From contig JAHBZT010000001.1 in NCBI GenBank assembly GCA_019635315.1, positions 1,720,001 to 1,784,000 on the forward strand: DNA of 64,000 nucleotides. Reading direction: 5' to 3'. This document shows, in pieces, positions 17,798 through 27,700 of the stretch. Origin of the DNA: Rubrivivax sp. (lineage in GTDB: Bacteria; Pseudomonadota; Gammaproteobacteria; Burkholderiales; Burkholderiaceae_C). Both the position numbers and the translations under genes were made by a program. Below the pieces are notes generated by a model. That model saw nothing but the letters and a program-made list of their open reading frames with translations, ran no database searches and was not told the DNA's origin. Position 1 is the stretch's first letter. Every line of letters begins with the position of its first letter.

Positions 17798-19239
17798 CCG
17801 CCGCCACCACACACGCGACCACCCACGCGACCACGCACGCCCCCACGCCGGGCGCCACGACCGCCGGCACCTCGGCCGGCCGCGCGGCCGCCGCCTGCGC
17901 GACGCCCGTCTGCACGCACTCCATCGTGCGCCGGCTGTCCGGCAAGCTGGCGCTGTTCACGATGGCGGTGCTGGCGCTGCTGTCGGTGTCGTCGTGGTCG
18001 GCGGTGAAGATGATGATCCTGGAGCGCAACACCGAGGACACGGTGGCGCGCTGCGAGCTGATCTCCACCATCGTGGCGCTGGAGGCGCGCGCCGGCGGCG
18101 AGGCCGCCGTGGTGCAGCGCCTGCGCAGCGACGCGTCGATGCGCGGCGGCACGCGGCTCCAGGTCTGGCGCGCCGACGGCAGCCCGCTCTGGGAAGACCC
18201 GATGCCCGACGCGCTGGCGCGCTCCGAGCACGTGCAGGCGCGCGAGTTCCGCATCGCCACCCCGGAGCTCGCCGGCGGCGAGCTGCGCGCGCGCTACGCG
18301 GTGGACTTCACGCGCGACGCGCGCATGGGCACGCGCTGGGCCTGGACGCTGATCCTGGTCACGCTGGCCGCCGGCGCCGCGGTGGCGGCCGGCGCCGCCT
18401 GGCATGTGCGCCGGCAGCTGCGGCCGCTGGCCGACCTGGCCGAGCAGACGCGCGGCATCTCGCCGCAGCGGCTGGACCAGCGCCTGGCCCTGGCCGACCC
18501 GGCCGAGGAACTGCGCCCCTTCGTCGACCAGTTCAATGCGCTGATGCAGCGCCTGGAGCGCAGCTATGCCCAGCTCGAGGGCTTCAACGCCGACGTCGCG
18601 CACGAATTGCGCACGCCGCTGGCCAACCTGATCGGGCAGACCGAGGTCGTGCTCGCGCGCGATCGCCCGGTGGAGGAACTGCGCGAGACGCTGGTCTCCA
18701 ACCTGGAGGAACTGCAGCGCCTGGCCGCGATGGTCAACGACATGCTGTTCCTCTCCCAGGCCGACCGTGGCGCGATCGCGCGGCGCGGCCGCGCCGTCGC
18801 GCTGGCCGAGCTGGCGGCGCAGGTGGTCGACTTCCACGAGGCGCCGCTGGAGGAGGCCGGCGTCACGCTGCGCATCGAGGGCGACGCCTCGCTGCCGGTG
18901 GACGAGGCGCTGGTCAAGCGCGCGCTGTCCAACCTGGTCGGCAACGCGACGCGCTTCGCCGAGCGCGGCTCGGCCATCGTCGTGCACATCGAGGGCGGCC
19001 CGCCGGAGGCGGTGCGCGTGTCGGTGTCCAACCGCGGCGACGGCATCGCGCCGGAGGCGTTGCCGCGCCTGTTCGACCGCTTCTTCCGCGGCGACGAGTC
19101 GCGCTACTGCTGCGACACCCAGCACCACGGCCTGGGCCTGGCGATCGTCGCGGCGATCGCGCGCATGCATGGCGGCGAGCCCTTCGCCGAGTCGGCGGAC
19201 GGCCGGACGCAGATCGGCTTCACGCTGGCGGCGGGCTGA
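17794..19239 (+). CDS. Sensor histidine kinase of the OmpR-type pair
   Basis: The 481-residue kinase is an inner-membrane sensor. After a low-complexity 45-residue extension (three THAT-like repeats) it has a first membrane helix (about 52-72), a periplasmic loop, a second helix (about 182-203), HAMP (about 205-258), HisKA with [20 protein letters not shown] (His about 271) and HATPase ([32 protein letters not shown]). The family resembles heavy-metal sensor kinases (CusS). The G2 box is preceded by [11 protein letters not shown], with two adjacent Cys. ATG at 17794 overlaps the regulator stop. The Thr/His/Ala-rich extension may instead mean that translation really starts later, but no better start with a Shine-Dalgarno site is visible. 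Confidence 0.92.
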   Translation: MTAATTHATTHATTHAPTPGATTAGTSAGRAAAACATPVCTHSIVRRLSGKLALFTMAVLALLSVSSWSAVKMMILERNTEDTVARCELISTIVALEARAGGEAAVVQRLRSDASMRGGTRLQVWRADGSPLWEDPMPDALARSEHVQAREFRIATPELAGGELRARYAVDFTRDARMGTRWAWTLILVTLAAGAAVAAGAAWHVRRQLRPLADLAEQTRGISPQRLDQRLALADPAEELRPFVDQFNALMQRLERSYAQLEGFNADVAHELRTPLANLIGQTEVVLARDRPVEELRETLVSNLEELQRLAAMVNDMLFLSQADRGAIARRGRAVALAELAAQVVDFHEAPLEEAGVTLRIEGDASLPVDEALVKRALSNLVGNATRFAERGSAIVVHIEGGPPEAVRVSVSNRGDGIAPEALPRLFDRFFRGDESRYCCDTQHHGLGLAIVAAIARMHGGEPFAESADGRTQIGFTLAAG

Positions 19240-20210
19240 GCGCCCGGCGCGCGCCGCCGCGGCGCGCGCTCACTCGATGTTGTGCACCCGAACTTCGAGC
19301 ACGAAGCCAAGTGCTTGTCGTGCCAGGATGTTCTGGTCGCATTGCACCGAAACCCCCACAGAGCACCCCACGCGCCACGCATGGAAGGCCGGGAGGAGAC
19401 GTTTCACCTTGCAGGCTCGCAGCGACACCACCGTACCCGCGACGTCAGGCCCGCGCGTGCACCCAGTGGTGCGGGTGCCAGCCGAGGATGTGGGCGGCCA
19501 TCGCCCGCCCCCGGGCCACTTGCCGCGCCGGAAGTCGGCTGTCGTCCGGCATGTGCCCGCTGCTGCGGGACCTCATTGGGGTCCGCGCTGGGGCCGACCG
19601 GGCGCCTCGGCGGCTGGCCGGCTGCGGTTGATCGCAGCACTCGTGCGTCACACGGGACGCCGACGACCGCCGACCGTGGTGACGAAGTCCGGGCGAGGTC
19701 GGCCCCGGGGACACGGCAGGCGATGTGCCCCTGTGCCGAGCCGGTCGTGCGACCGACTACGGGCTGGCGCCGGGGTTTGCCCGCGTTGCCGAGGCAGGGC
19801 ATGTGGCCTCTCAGGAGCCGTCGTACCGAGGCGACCTGGATGCGGGTCGTTCGCAGTGTGTGCCCCGGATCCGTGATCCTTGACACCGGCAGTGAGGCGC
19901 GAAGCCGCGGGGATCGCGGAAGCCCGGCCAAGCGCAACGGTCGCCGCAGACCCGGACCGGCCGGACCCCGTTGGTCGCTGGCGCGGCCCTTCGCTGGGGA
20001 CGATGGGGCAACGCGTGAATGCCGACCCGTACCCCGGACCGTTCCCGGTCTACGGACTGCGCAACGTGTTCGTCTCCAAGGCGACGGCACTCGCGCCGGT
20101 CGCCGTGCACAGGTTGCCGCTGATGCATGACGGTCGCCATGGCGACGCGCAACGGACGACTGAGGCCCTGCCAGCGGGCGCGCCACGGACGACATCGGCG
20201 TGCTCGGGGC
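19240..20210. other. About 970 bases without a convincing gene
   Basis: Frames are open on both strands (for example 19404-20195 minus and 19282-20130 plus), but none shows a recognisable domain or plausible residue use: all are rich in Arg/Pro/Gly. Base use is more even than in flanking genes. It may be a decayed gene remnant or regulatory sequence between the two-component system and the MarR gene. I see no repeat, RNA gene or insertion-sequence end in it. Confidence 0.5.
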
Positions 20211-20741
20211 CTATGACAGTTCGTCGAGCCGGGCGGACGCGGAAAGCTGGCCGAGCAGCGACAGCAGCAGTGAGGCCTTCTCCTCACCCAGCGCGGACAG
20301 CAGCTGATGGCTGGAGCCGGCGCTCAACCGCTCGGCTTCGCCCAGCAGCAGGCGGCCGGCGTCGGTCAGCTTCAGCCGCTTCTTGCGCCGGTCGTCAGGA
20401 TCGGCCTGCTCGCGCACCAGCCGGCGCTCGCGCAGCGAACGCAGCACGATGGAGGTCGTCGAACGGTCCAGCGCAATCAGGCGGCCTAGTTCGTTCTGGC
20501 TCACGTCATTGACCTCGCGCAGCATGTACAGCGCCGAGTACTGCGAGGGCGTGAGATCCAGGTGCCGGCAGGCCTCGGCGAAGGCGGCGGATGCGATCTG
20601 GTGGGCGCGGCGGAACAGGAATTCCGGGCTGCTGTACAGCGTGTGGGTGGTGGCCGGTGCACTGGGGGGGCCATGCGCCGGCCGTGCCGGCGCCGCTGGA
20701 CGCGACCGGCTGCCTGTTCGCTTGCTGCTGTGTGCGGTCAT
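20211..20741 (-). CDS. MarR-family transcriptional regulator
   Basis: The 176-residue protein has a basic, Pro/Ala-rich N-terminus and then a MarR winged helix-turn-helix: DLTPSQYSALYMLREV, the recognition part NELGRLIALDRSTTSIVLRS, and the wing REQADPDDRRKKRLKLTDAG. MarR proteins bind palindromes as dimers and are usually released by small aromatic ligands. It is divergent from the response-regulator gene at 20872, sharing a 130-base promoter region, so it may control that gene or the chemotaxis/c-di-GMP block. The start could also be ATG at 20756, five codons earlier; neither has a strong ribosome-binding site. Confidence 0.9.
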   Translation of the reverse strand: MTAHSSKRTGSRSRPAAPARPAHGPPSAPATTHTLYSSPEFLFRRAHQIASAAFAEACRHLDLTPSQYSALYMLREVNDVSQNELGRLIALDRSTTSIVLRSLRERRLVREQADPDDRRKKRLKLTDAGRLLLGEAERLSAGSSHQLLSALGEEKASLLLSLLGQLSASARLDELS

Positions 20742-20871
20742 CCGAACCCGTCCCATGGCATACACCCGCAGGCACAGTCTGACCGCAAGCGATCGCCGCA
20801 GGTTGGTTGAACGTTCGACGTCGTGCAGAATAGCAGACTGCCACAAGACCCTAGTCCCGAGTTGCTGTGCC

Positions 20872-21630
20872 ATGACACCCAGGGTCATCGTCGTCGACGA
20901 CGACTTCGCGTCCGCTTCCGTTCTGGCCAAGCTGCTGCGCCGGCTGGGCTGCGAGGTCACGGCCTGCACTGACCCCGAGGCGGCGCTGCCGCTTGCGCTG
21001 GGCGGCGACATCGACCTGGTCAGCCTGGACCTGACGATGCCTGGCCTGGACGGCTACCAGACGCTGACGCTGATCCGCTCGCACGAACATTCGCGGCGCG
21101 CGCCCAGCGTGCCGGTGATCACCGTCACCGGGCGCGTCACGGCCGACGACCGTGCCGACGCGCTGGCCGACGGCTTCGCAGCGCACCTGGGCAAGCCGGT
21201 ACTGCTGGAGGCGCTGCGCGGCGCCATGGCGCGTGCACTGACGCTGCGCAGCGAGCTGCACCGCACCCGGTACACGGCAGACCGGGCTTCGATCGAGGAC
21301 TGCCTGCAGCAGCTGCACCCCGGCGCTGCGGGCGACCAGTTGCGCACGGCGGCGGGCATGGCGCTGGCCGTCGAGCAGCAGGGCCGTCTGACGCTGCAGC
21401 GCACGCTGCGGCTGGCCCTCGGTGGTCAACCCGAGTCCGCGCAGGCGCCGCTGCAGGAGCTGTCCCGGCTGGCCAACGCGCTGGGTGCCCGGCGCCTGCG
21501 GGGCGACCTGGATGTGCTGGCCGACCAGCTCGGTCGTGCCGACGAGCAGGCGCTAGAGACCGCCGCCGTGCTCGCCCGTGCAGAGCTCGACCGCGTAATC
21601 TTCACGCTGCGCGAGCAGGTCCTGAGCTGA
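20872..21630 (+). CDS. Response regulator with degenerate Hpt-like tail
   Basis: The 252-residue protein has an N-terminal receiver (1-125: acidic triad VVDDDF, phospho-acceptor in LVSLDLTMPGLDGYQ at about 52, Thr in ITVTGRVT and Lys in AAHLGKPV). The rest is a helical region with LSRLANALGARRLRGDLDVL, which resembles the end of a histidine phosphotransfer (Hpt) domain, but the phospho-acceptor His position holds Gln. It could be a stand-alone regulator docking on partner kinases without phosphotransfer. Divergent from the MarR gene and 186 bases ahead of the PAS-chemoreceptor gene. Assignment of the tail is inference; the receiver is certain. Confidence 0.85.
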   Translation: MTPRVIVVDDDFASASVLAKLLRRLGCEVTACTDPEAALPLALGGDIDLVSLDLTMPGLDGYQTLTLIRSHEHSRRAPSVPVITVTGRVTADDRADALADGFAAHLGKPVLLEALRGAMARALTLRSELHRTRYTADRASIEDCLQQLHPGAAGDQLRTAAGMALAVEQQGRLTLQRTLRLALGGQPESAQAPLQELSRLANALGARRLRGDLDVLADQLGRADEQALETAAVLARAELDRVIFTLREQVLS

Positions 21631-21815
21631 CCGCCGGGCCATTGCCGCCTGCGCAAGCCGCGGCTGGCGGCAGATCTGGCACGCGAAGCTGCCGCTATTC
21701 CGGCCCAACCCAGATTGTTTGATGTCGATCATCGACTGAACTCGTCAGACGTCTGTCGGTTCGGGGCCGCCGGCCCCGCGGACGCTGGCCGAGCCCCCGG
21801 CCGAAGGAGCCTGCG

Positions 21816-23366
21816 ATGCGGAAGAACCTGCCCGTGACCCAGCGCGAGGTCAAGATGCCCGCCGGCAGCACGCTGCTGTCGACGACCGACCCGGACAGCC
21901 GGATCACCTACGCCAACGCCGCCTTCGTGCAGGTCAGCGGCTACCAGCACGACGAATTGATGGGACAGCCGCACAACATCGTGCGCCATCCCGACATGCC
22001 GATCGAGGCCTTTGCCGACATGTGGCGCACGATCCGTTCCGGCCAGCCCTGGTCCGCACTGGTCAAGAATCGGCGCAAGGACGGCGACCACTACTGGGTG
22101 CGCGCGAATGCCACGTCGGTGGTCCGCGACGGCCGGCTGGTCGGCTTCATGTCGGTGCGCACGCCGGCCTCCCCGACCGAGATTGACGCCGCCGAGAGAC
22201 TGTACGCCGACTTTCGTGCTGGCCGCGCGAAGGGTCTGGGCTTCGAGCGCGGGTTGCTGGTGCATACAGGCTGGGGGCGGTGGCGTTCGCTGAGCCAGTT
22301 GCTGCCGCTGGCGCCGAGGCTGGGGCTGTGCCTGGCGGCCGGGCTGCTGCCTCTGCTGGCCGCTGGGCTCTACGGCGCCGCGGGTGGCACGGATCGGCTG
22401 CTGGTGCTGTCGGCTGGCGCCAGCGGCCTGCTGCTGGCCGGCTGGTGCCTGCGCCGCCAGGTCGTCCGTCCGATCGCGCTCACGCTGAAGCAGGCGCTGG
22501 CAGTGGCCAGCGGCCAGCCGGTGGAACCGATGGTGATGGACCGTGCCGACGAGATCGGTACGCTGCTGCGCGCCGTCAACCAGGCCGGCCTGAACCTGCG
22601 CGCGCTCGTCGACGACGTGGCCGAGCAGGTCGGCGGCGTCGAGACGGCCAGCCGCGAGATCGCCGCCGGCAGCCAGGACCTGAGCGCGCGTACCGAGCAG
22701 GCGGCCTCCAGCCTGCAGCAGACCTCGGCCGCGATGGAGCAACTGTCCGGCGCGATCCGTCAGAACGCCGAAGCGGCACGCGAGGTCAGTTCGCTGTCGC
22801 TGCAGGCCCGCGGCATCGCGCAGCAGGGCGGTTCGGCGATGCAGGACATGGTCGAGCACATGATGAAGATCGGTCAGTCCAGCAACCGCATCGCCGACAT
22901 CGTGGGCCTCATCGACGGCATCGCCTTCCGGACCAACATCCTGGCGCTCAACGCCGCCGTGGAGGCCGCCCGGGCCGGCGAGCAGGGCCGGGGCTTTGCG
23001 GTCGTGGCGGCCGAGGTGCGCAGCCTGGCGCAGCGAGCCGCCGAGGCGGCGCGCGAGATCCGCACGCTGATCGACGCCTCTGCCGGCACCATCGCACGAG
23101 GTGGTGAGCGCGTGCAGGCCGCCGGCAGCACGATGGCGCAGATCGTGGCGCAGGTCGACCGCGTCACCACACTGATCGCCGAGATGAGCCAGCTCACCGG
23201 CGAGCAGGCCAGCGGTGTCGCTCAGGTTCACCAGGCAGTGGCGACGATGGACGAGTCGACACAGCACAACGCCGCGCTGGTAGAGCAGAGCGCCGCCGCC
23301 GCCGAGTCCTTGAGCCACCAGGCCTCACGGCTGGCCGAGGCCGTGGGCGTCTACCGCGCTCGTTGA
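21816..23366 (+). CDS. Aer-like chemoreceptor with N-terminal PAS domain
   Basis: The 516-residue methyl-accepting protein has a PAS domain at residues 10-115 ([51 protein letters not shown]), typical of FAD-binding energy sensors like Aer. Two short membrane helices (about 168-188 and 193-210) with no periplasmic domain follow, then a HAMP-like segment and a signalling domain with the conserved tip [20 protein letters not shown]. In the tip, Arg replaces the common Gln of GIAFQTN. No CheR-tether motif at the C-terminus. ATG at 21816 follows AAGGAGCC. It probably reports redox state to CheA via CheW. Confidence 0.93.
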   Translation: MRKNLPVTQREVKMPAGSTLLSTTDPDSRITYANAAFVQVSGYQHDELMGQPHNIVRHPDMPIEAFADMWRTIRSGQPWSALVKNRRKDGDHYWVRANATSVVRDGRLVGFMSVRTPASPTEIDAAERLYADFRAGRAKGLGFERGLLVHTGWGRWRSLSQLLPLAPRLGLCLAAGLLPLLAAGLYGAAGGTDRLLVLSAGASGLLLAGWCLRRQVVRPIALTLKQALAVASGQPVEPMVMDRADEIGTLLRAVNQAGLNLRALVDDVAEQVGGVETASREIAAGSQDLSARTEQAASSLQQTSAAMEQLSGAIRQNAEAAREVSSLSLQARGIAQQGGSAMQDMVEHMMKIGQSSNRIADIVGLIDGIAFRTNILALNAAVEAARAGEQGRGFAVVAAEVRSLAQRAAEAAREIRTLIDASAGTIARGGERVQAAGSTMAQIVAQVDRVTTLIAEMSQLTGEQASGVAQVHQAVATMDESTQHNAALVEQSAAAAESLSHQASRLAEAVGVYRAR

Positions 23367-23470
23367 AGCGACGAGACGCCCGGCATCCATATCGTTCGAC
23401 GTATGATGACAACAGGCCTGGCATCGACCGGGTCCAACTCCTCCTCGTCCCCCGACCTCGCGCAAGCCGC

Positions 23471-24781
23471 ATGACCGAGCGCACGCCGACCGAGCGCGGT
23501 CGCCAAGCCAGTTCCGCGCACCGCCGTCCGATTCGCCTGCTGGTGCTGGGCACGGACGCGTCGCTCGCCGATGCGGTCGCCGCCTGCTGCTGCGCGCTGG
23601 CGATGGACGTGCAGGCCGCGTCGGACCCGCAGGCCGCGGCGCAGGCGCTGACCTTCGAACAGGCCGAGATGGTTCTCGTCGACGGCCAGCTGGGGCCCGA
23701 CGCGGTGGTCGGCTTCGTGCGCCGCCTGCGCATGGAGCTCTGTGTCGACTGGGCGCCGGTCCTGGTGGCTGGCGACGTGGCACGCTTGCGCCCGCTGCTG
23801 CGCGAGGCGGCACCGGGCCTGGTCGACCACGTCATCACCAAGCCCCTGCAGCACGAGGAACTGCACGAACGGCTGGCGGCCTCGCGCCGCACCGTGTCGC
23901 TGGCCCGCGCCTACGGCAGCACGCTGGACCGCGTTTCCGAGGCCGTCGTCGTGATCGACGAAAGCGGCCGCGTGCGCAGTGTCAATGCGGTTGCGCAGCG
24001 GCTGTTCGGCTGGGAAGCGGGCGAACTGCGCGGCGCCAGTGTCAACCGGCTGATGCCGCCGCGTCACCGGCACGCGCACGATGGCTACCTCGCGCGCTAC
24101 CAGAGCACCGGTGTGGCGCACGTGATCGGGCGCGGGCGTGTGGAGGCCGGCCAGCGTCGCGATGGCAGCCAGTTTCCGATGCACCTGACGGTCAGCGACA
24201 TCAGCGATCCGCAGGCCACGCGCTTCGTTGGCGTGATCCGCGACCTGACCAGCGACCGTGAAGCCGAGGACCTTCGCCAGCGCGCGTGGCACGATGCGCT
24301 GACCGGGTTGCCGAACCGCGCCCAGGTGCTGGAGCAGCTGCATGCGGCCTGTGCCCGTCGGGCGCAGGGCGGCGAGGGCTTCGCGCTGGTCTATCTGGAC
24401 CTGGACGGCTTCAAGCCGGTGAACGACGGCCACGGGCACGCGGTCGGCGACGAGGTGCTGCGCACGGTCGCCCGGCGCCTGCGCCACGGTCTGAACCACG
24501 AGGATCTGGTCGCGCGCATGGGCGGCGACGAATTCCTCGTGCTGCTGCGCGGGGTCACGCGCGCGGCGCAGGCCGAGGGGGTGACCCGAAGGCTGCAGGC
24601 CGCGGTCGGGCAGCCCATCGTGGTCGACGGGCGCGCCGTTTCGGTCGGTGCCAGTCTCGGCATCGCAGTCCACGGGCTCGACGGCGACACGCCGCAGGCG
24701 CTGCTGCAGTCCGCCGACCAGGCCATGTACGCGCAGAAGCGCCGGCGTGGGCTTGCACGGCCCGGGACGGGGCTGGCGTGA
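23471..24781 (+). CDS. Diguanylate cyclase with pseudo-receiver and PAS domains
   Basis: The 436-residue protein has a receiver-like domain (about 18-135), a PAS domain (about 150-270: VVVIDESGRVRSVNAVAQRL) and a GGDEF domain (about 275-430) with an intact MGGDEF active site, so it should make c-di-GMP from GTP. The receiver lacks the usual acidic pair (LLVLGTDAS), although Asp in MVLVDGQLG and Lys in ITKPL remain, so phosphorylation is doubtful. The product-inhibition I-site (RxxD) is NHED, so feedback control is probably absent. The hybrid kinase gene overlaps its stop by GTGA. No clear ribosome-binding site at ATG 23471; a TTG at 23363 overlapping the upstream stop is an alternative. Confidence 0.92.
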   Translation: MTERTPTERGRQASSAHRRPIRLLVLGTDASLADAVAACCCALAMDVQAASDPQAAAQALTFEQAEMVLVDGQLGPDAVVGFVRRLRMELCVDWAPVLVAGDVARLRPLLREAAPGLVDHVITKPLQHEELHERLAASRRTVSLARAYGSTLDRVSEAVVVIDESGRVRSVNAVAQRLFGWEAGELRGASVNRLMPPRHRHAHDGYLARYQSTGVAHVIGRGRVEAGQRRDGSQFPMHLTVSDISDPQATRFVGVIRDLTSDREAEDLRQRAWHDALTGLPNRAQVLEQLHAACARRAQGGEGFALVYLDLDGFKPVNDGHGHAVGDEVLRTVARRLRHGLNHEDLVARMGGDEFLVLLRGVTRAAQAEGVTRRLQAAVGQPIVVDGRAVSVGASLGIAVHGLDGDTPQALLQSADQAMYAQKRRRGLARPGTGLA

Positions 24782-27700
24782 CAGGGCCGGTGCTGGCGAT
24801 TGCGCTGGGCGACACTGCACTGGAGCAGCAGGTGGCGCGCTGGCTGGCCGACGAAGGCCTGGCGTACAGGATCCGGGCGTCCCGCGACGCGCCGGGGCCG
24901 GGGATGCCTCTTGCCAGCGCGCTCGGCGAGCTGACCGACGCTGACACGCTGCGTCGCAGCCCGCCGGCGGGCCCTGCGGCGGGCGCCGGGCCGCTGATCG
25001 TGCTCGGCGGCGCGGCGTCCTGGCCGGACCGCCTGCTGGCGGCCGAGCGCGGCGCGGCCGGCTTCGTCGGCCTGCCGTTGGTCCGCGAGGCCCTGCTTGC
25101 CGCAGTGCGCGCGCTGCTCGACGAGCGCCTTGCGCCGCCGGCGGACGTGTTGCTCTTCGGGCCGGCCGGCGATGGCGCGCAGTGCATCGCCGCTGCATTG
25201 CGCCAGCGGGCGATGCAGGTGCATGTGGAGGGCGACCCGTCCCGCCTGTTCGACCGCCTGGGCACGCTGCGGCCCGACGTGATGGTGCTGCTGCCCGGTC
25301 TGCGGCACGCGCCGGTGTCGCAGACGCTGCGCATGATCCGCAGCGACCGCGCCTGGGACGACCTCATGCTGCTGGCCGTCGTGCCCGACGCGGCGGCGGC
25401 GGCCGAACTGCCCGCGGGCACCAGCGTGCTGATCGAGCCGGTGGTCCCGGCGGCGCTGGCCGGCGCCGTCGCGGACCGCGCGCGCCGCCGGCGTTCGCTG
25501 AACTCGCTGGCGCCGCTGCACCCGCTGCTGGCGATGCAGGACCAGGAGCGGCGGGCGCTGGATGCGCACGCGCTGGTCAGCATCACCGATGCCGGCGGCA
25601 GCATCGTCTACGCCAACGACCACTTCTGCGCCACCAGCGGCTACCGCCGCGACGAACTGCTGGGCCGCAACCACCGCATCGTCAAGTCCGGTCACCATCC
25701 ACCCGAGGTCTATGCCGGGCTGTGGCGCACGATCGCGCGCGGCGAGATCTGGCAGGGCGAGCTGTGCAACCGGCGCAAGGACGGCAGCCTGTACTGGGTG
25801 GCCACGACGATCATGCCGATGGGCGACGGCCCCGGAGTGCGCCGCTACCTTTCGATACGCACCGACATCACGGCGGCCAAGCAGGTGCAGCGCTCGCTGC
25901 GCCGGCGGGTTCGCCAGCAGCGCGCGCTGGCGGCCTTGAGCCGGCGCCTGATGACCTGCGACCGGCCGCAGCTCCTGGCGCAGGTGCCGCAGGTGCTGCG
26001 GCTGAGCGCGCGGCTGCTTGGTGCGGCGCAAGCGCAGTGGATGTCCGCGCAGCCATCGCGGGCCGCGGCCGACGCGGTGGTGCGTTGGCCGCCGCAATCT
26101 GCCGGCGAGACGGCGGATGCCTCGATGGTGCAGCCCGATGCCCCACCATCGCTGCGCGTGCGGGTCGGCGAGAAGCCCGACGACTTCGGCCACCTGGCGT
26201 GGTGGATCGTGCAGCCATCGCCCGCCTGGCGTGCCAACGACCGGATCTTCACGCGGGCCCTGGCCGGCCTGCTGGCGGGTGCCTGGTCACGCAGCGGTGC
26301 CCAGCTCGCGCAGCGTGCGTCGGAGCTGGCGCTGCAGGACATGCTGCGCGCGTTCCCGGGCATCGTCGCGGCGACGAGCGACGGCGGGACCTTCGACTAT
26401 GCCAACGAGTCCTTCGCGCAGCTGTTCGGTCGCGAGGCGGCCCAGGTCGTCGGCCTGCCGGTGCACGAGCTGTTGCCCGCGACCACCGCGGCGTCGGTGC
26501 AGCGGCTGCGCCGACGCGTCGTCGACGAGGGGCGTCCGGTCTTCTTCGAGCACGAGATTCCGACCGCGGGCGCCGACGAGCCGCGCCACTTCGCGGTCGT
26601 GCATTTCGCCAGTGGAGGGCACGAGGGCGTGCCGCGACGCTTCTTCCTGATCGGCGTCGACATCACCGAGCGCCGGCGCATGGAGCAGCGGCTGCAGCAC
26701 CTGATGGTGCAGGCGCAGGCCGAGGGCGGGCTGCAGGCACTGATCGCCGCCGCGGCCACCGACCTGGGCGCCGCGACGCCGTCGACCCTGGACGGCGTGA
26801 TCCACGACGTGTTGCGCGAGGCCGGGCGGCATTTCGAAGTCGACCGCGCCTACCTGGCGCTGGTGTCGCCGCCTGCAGGACCGGCCGCACCGCCGCACGA
26901 GTGGTGCGCCCAGGGGGTGGCCACCCGCGGCGAGTCGGTGGCGCGGGCAGCAGGTGCGCTGCCGTCCTGCTGCCCGTACTGCGACGCCGAGCGAGGCGAG
27001 CCGCTGCACGTGCCCGACGTCGACGCCATGCCGCCCGAACTGGCGCAGGAGCAGGCGCTGCTGCGTGCATTGGGCGTGAAGGCGGCGCTGTCGGTGCCGG
27101 TGCGCGTGCAGGGCAGCGTCATCGGCGGCCTGGGCTTCGACGCCGTGCGCGCGCCCTTGCGCTGGTCCGACGGCGCGATCCGCGCGCTCGACCTGCTGGG
27201 CCAGATCCTCGGCAACGCAGTGCACCGCGTGCGCAGCGAGCTCACGCTGCGCGCGCTGAAAGAGGAGGCCGAGGCGGCCAGCGCGGCCAAGTCGGAGTTT
27301 CTGGCCAGCATGAGCCACGAACTGCGGACGCCAATGAACGCCGTGTTGGGCTTCGGCCAGTTGCTGGAGCTGACGCTGGACGTGGAGTCCAGGGAACGCG
27401 GCTACGTGCAGGAGATCCTGAGGGGAGGCCGCCACCTGCTGTCGCTGATCGACGAGGTGCTCGACCTCGCACGCATCGAAAGCGGCCGCGTGGACCTCTC
27501 GCTGGAGCCGATTGCGCTGGCCGACCTCGTGGCCGAGTCGCTGCGGCTGATGCGTCCGCTGGCCGACCGCCGCGGCATCGTCGTCGAGGTCGAGGTCGGC
27601 CCGTGCCTGCTGCTGGCCGACCGCGTGCGCCTCAAGCAGGTGCTGGTCAACCTGGTGTCCAACGCCATCAAGTACAACGTGGACGGCGGCCGCGTCGACA

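Noticed and set aside
17815-17850. Short direct repeats in the sensor kinase start as a possible CRISPR
   Set aside because: Units are about 12 bases with no spacers and encode Thr-His-Ala repeats; not an array.
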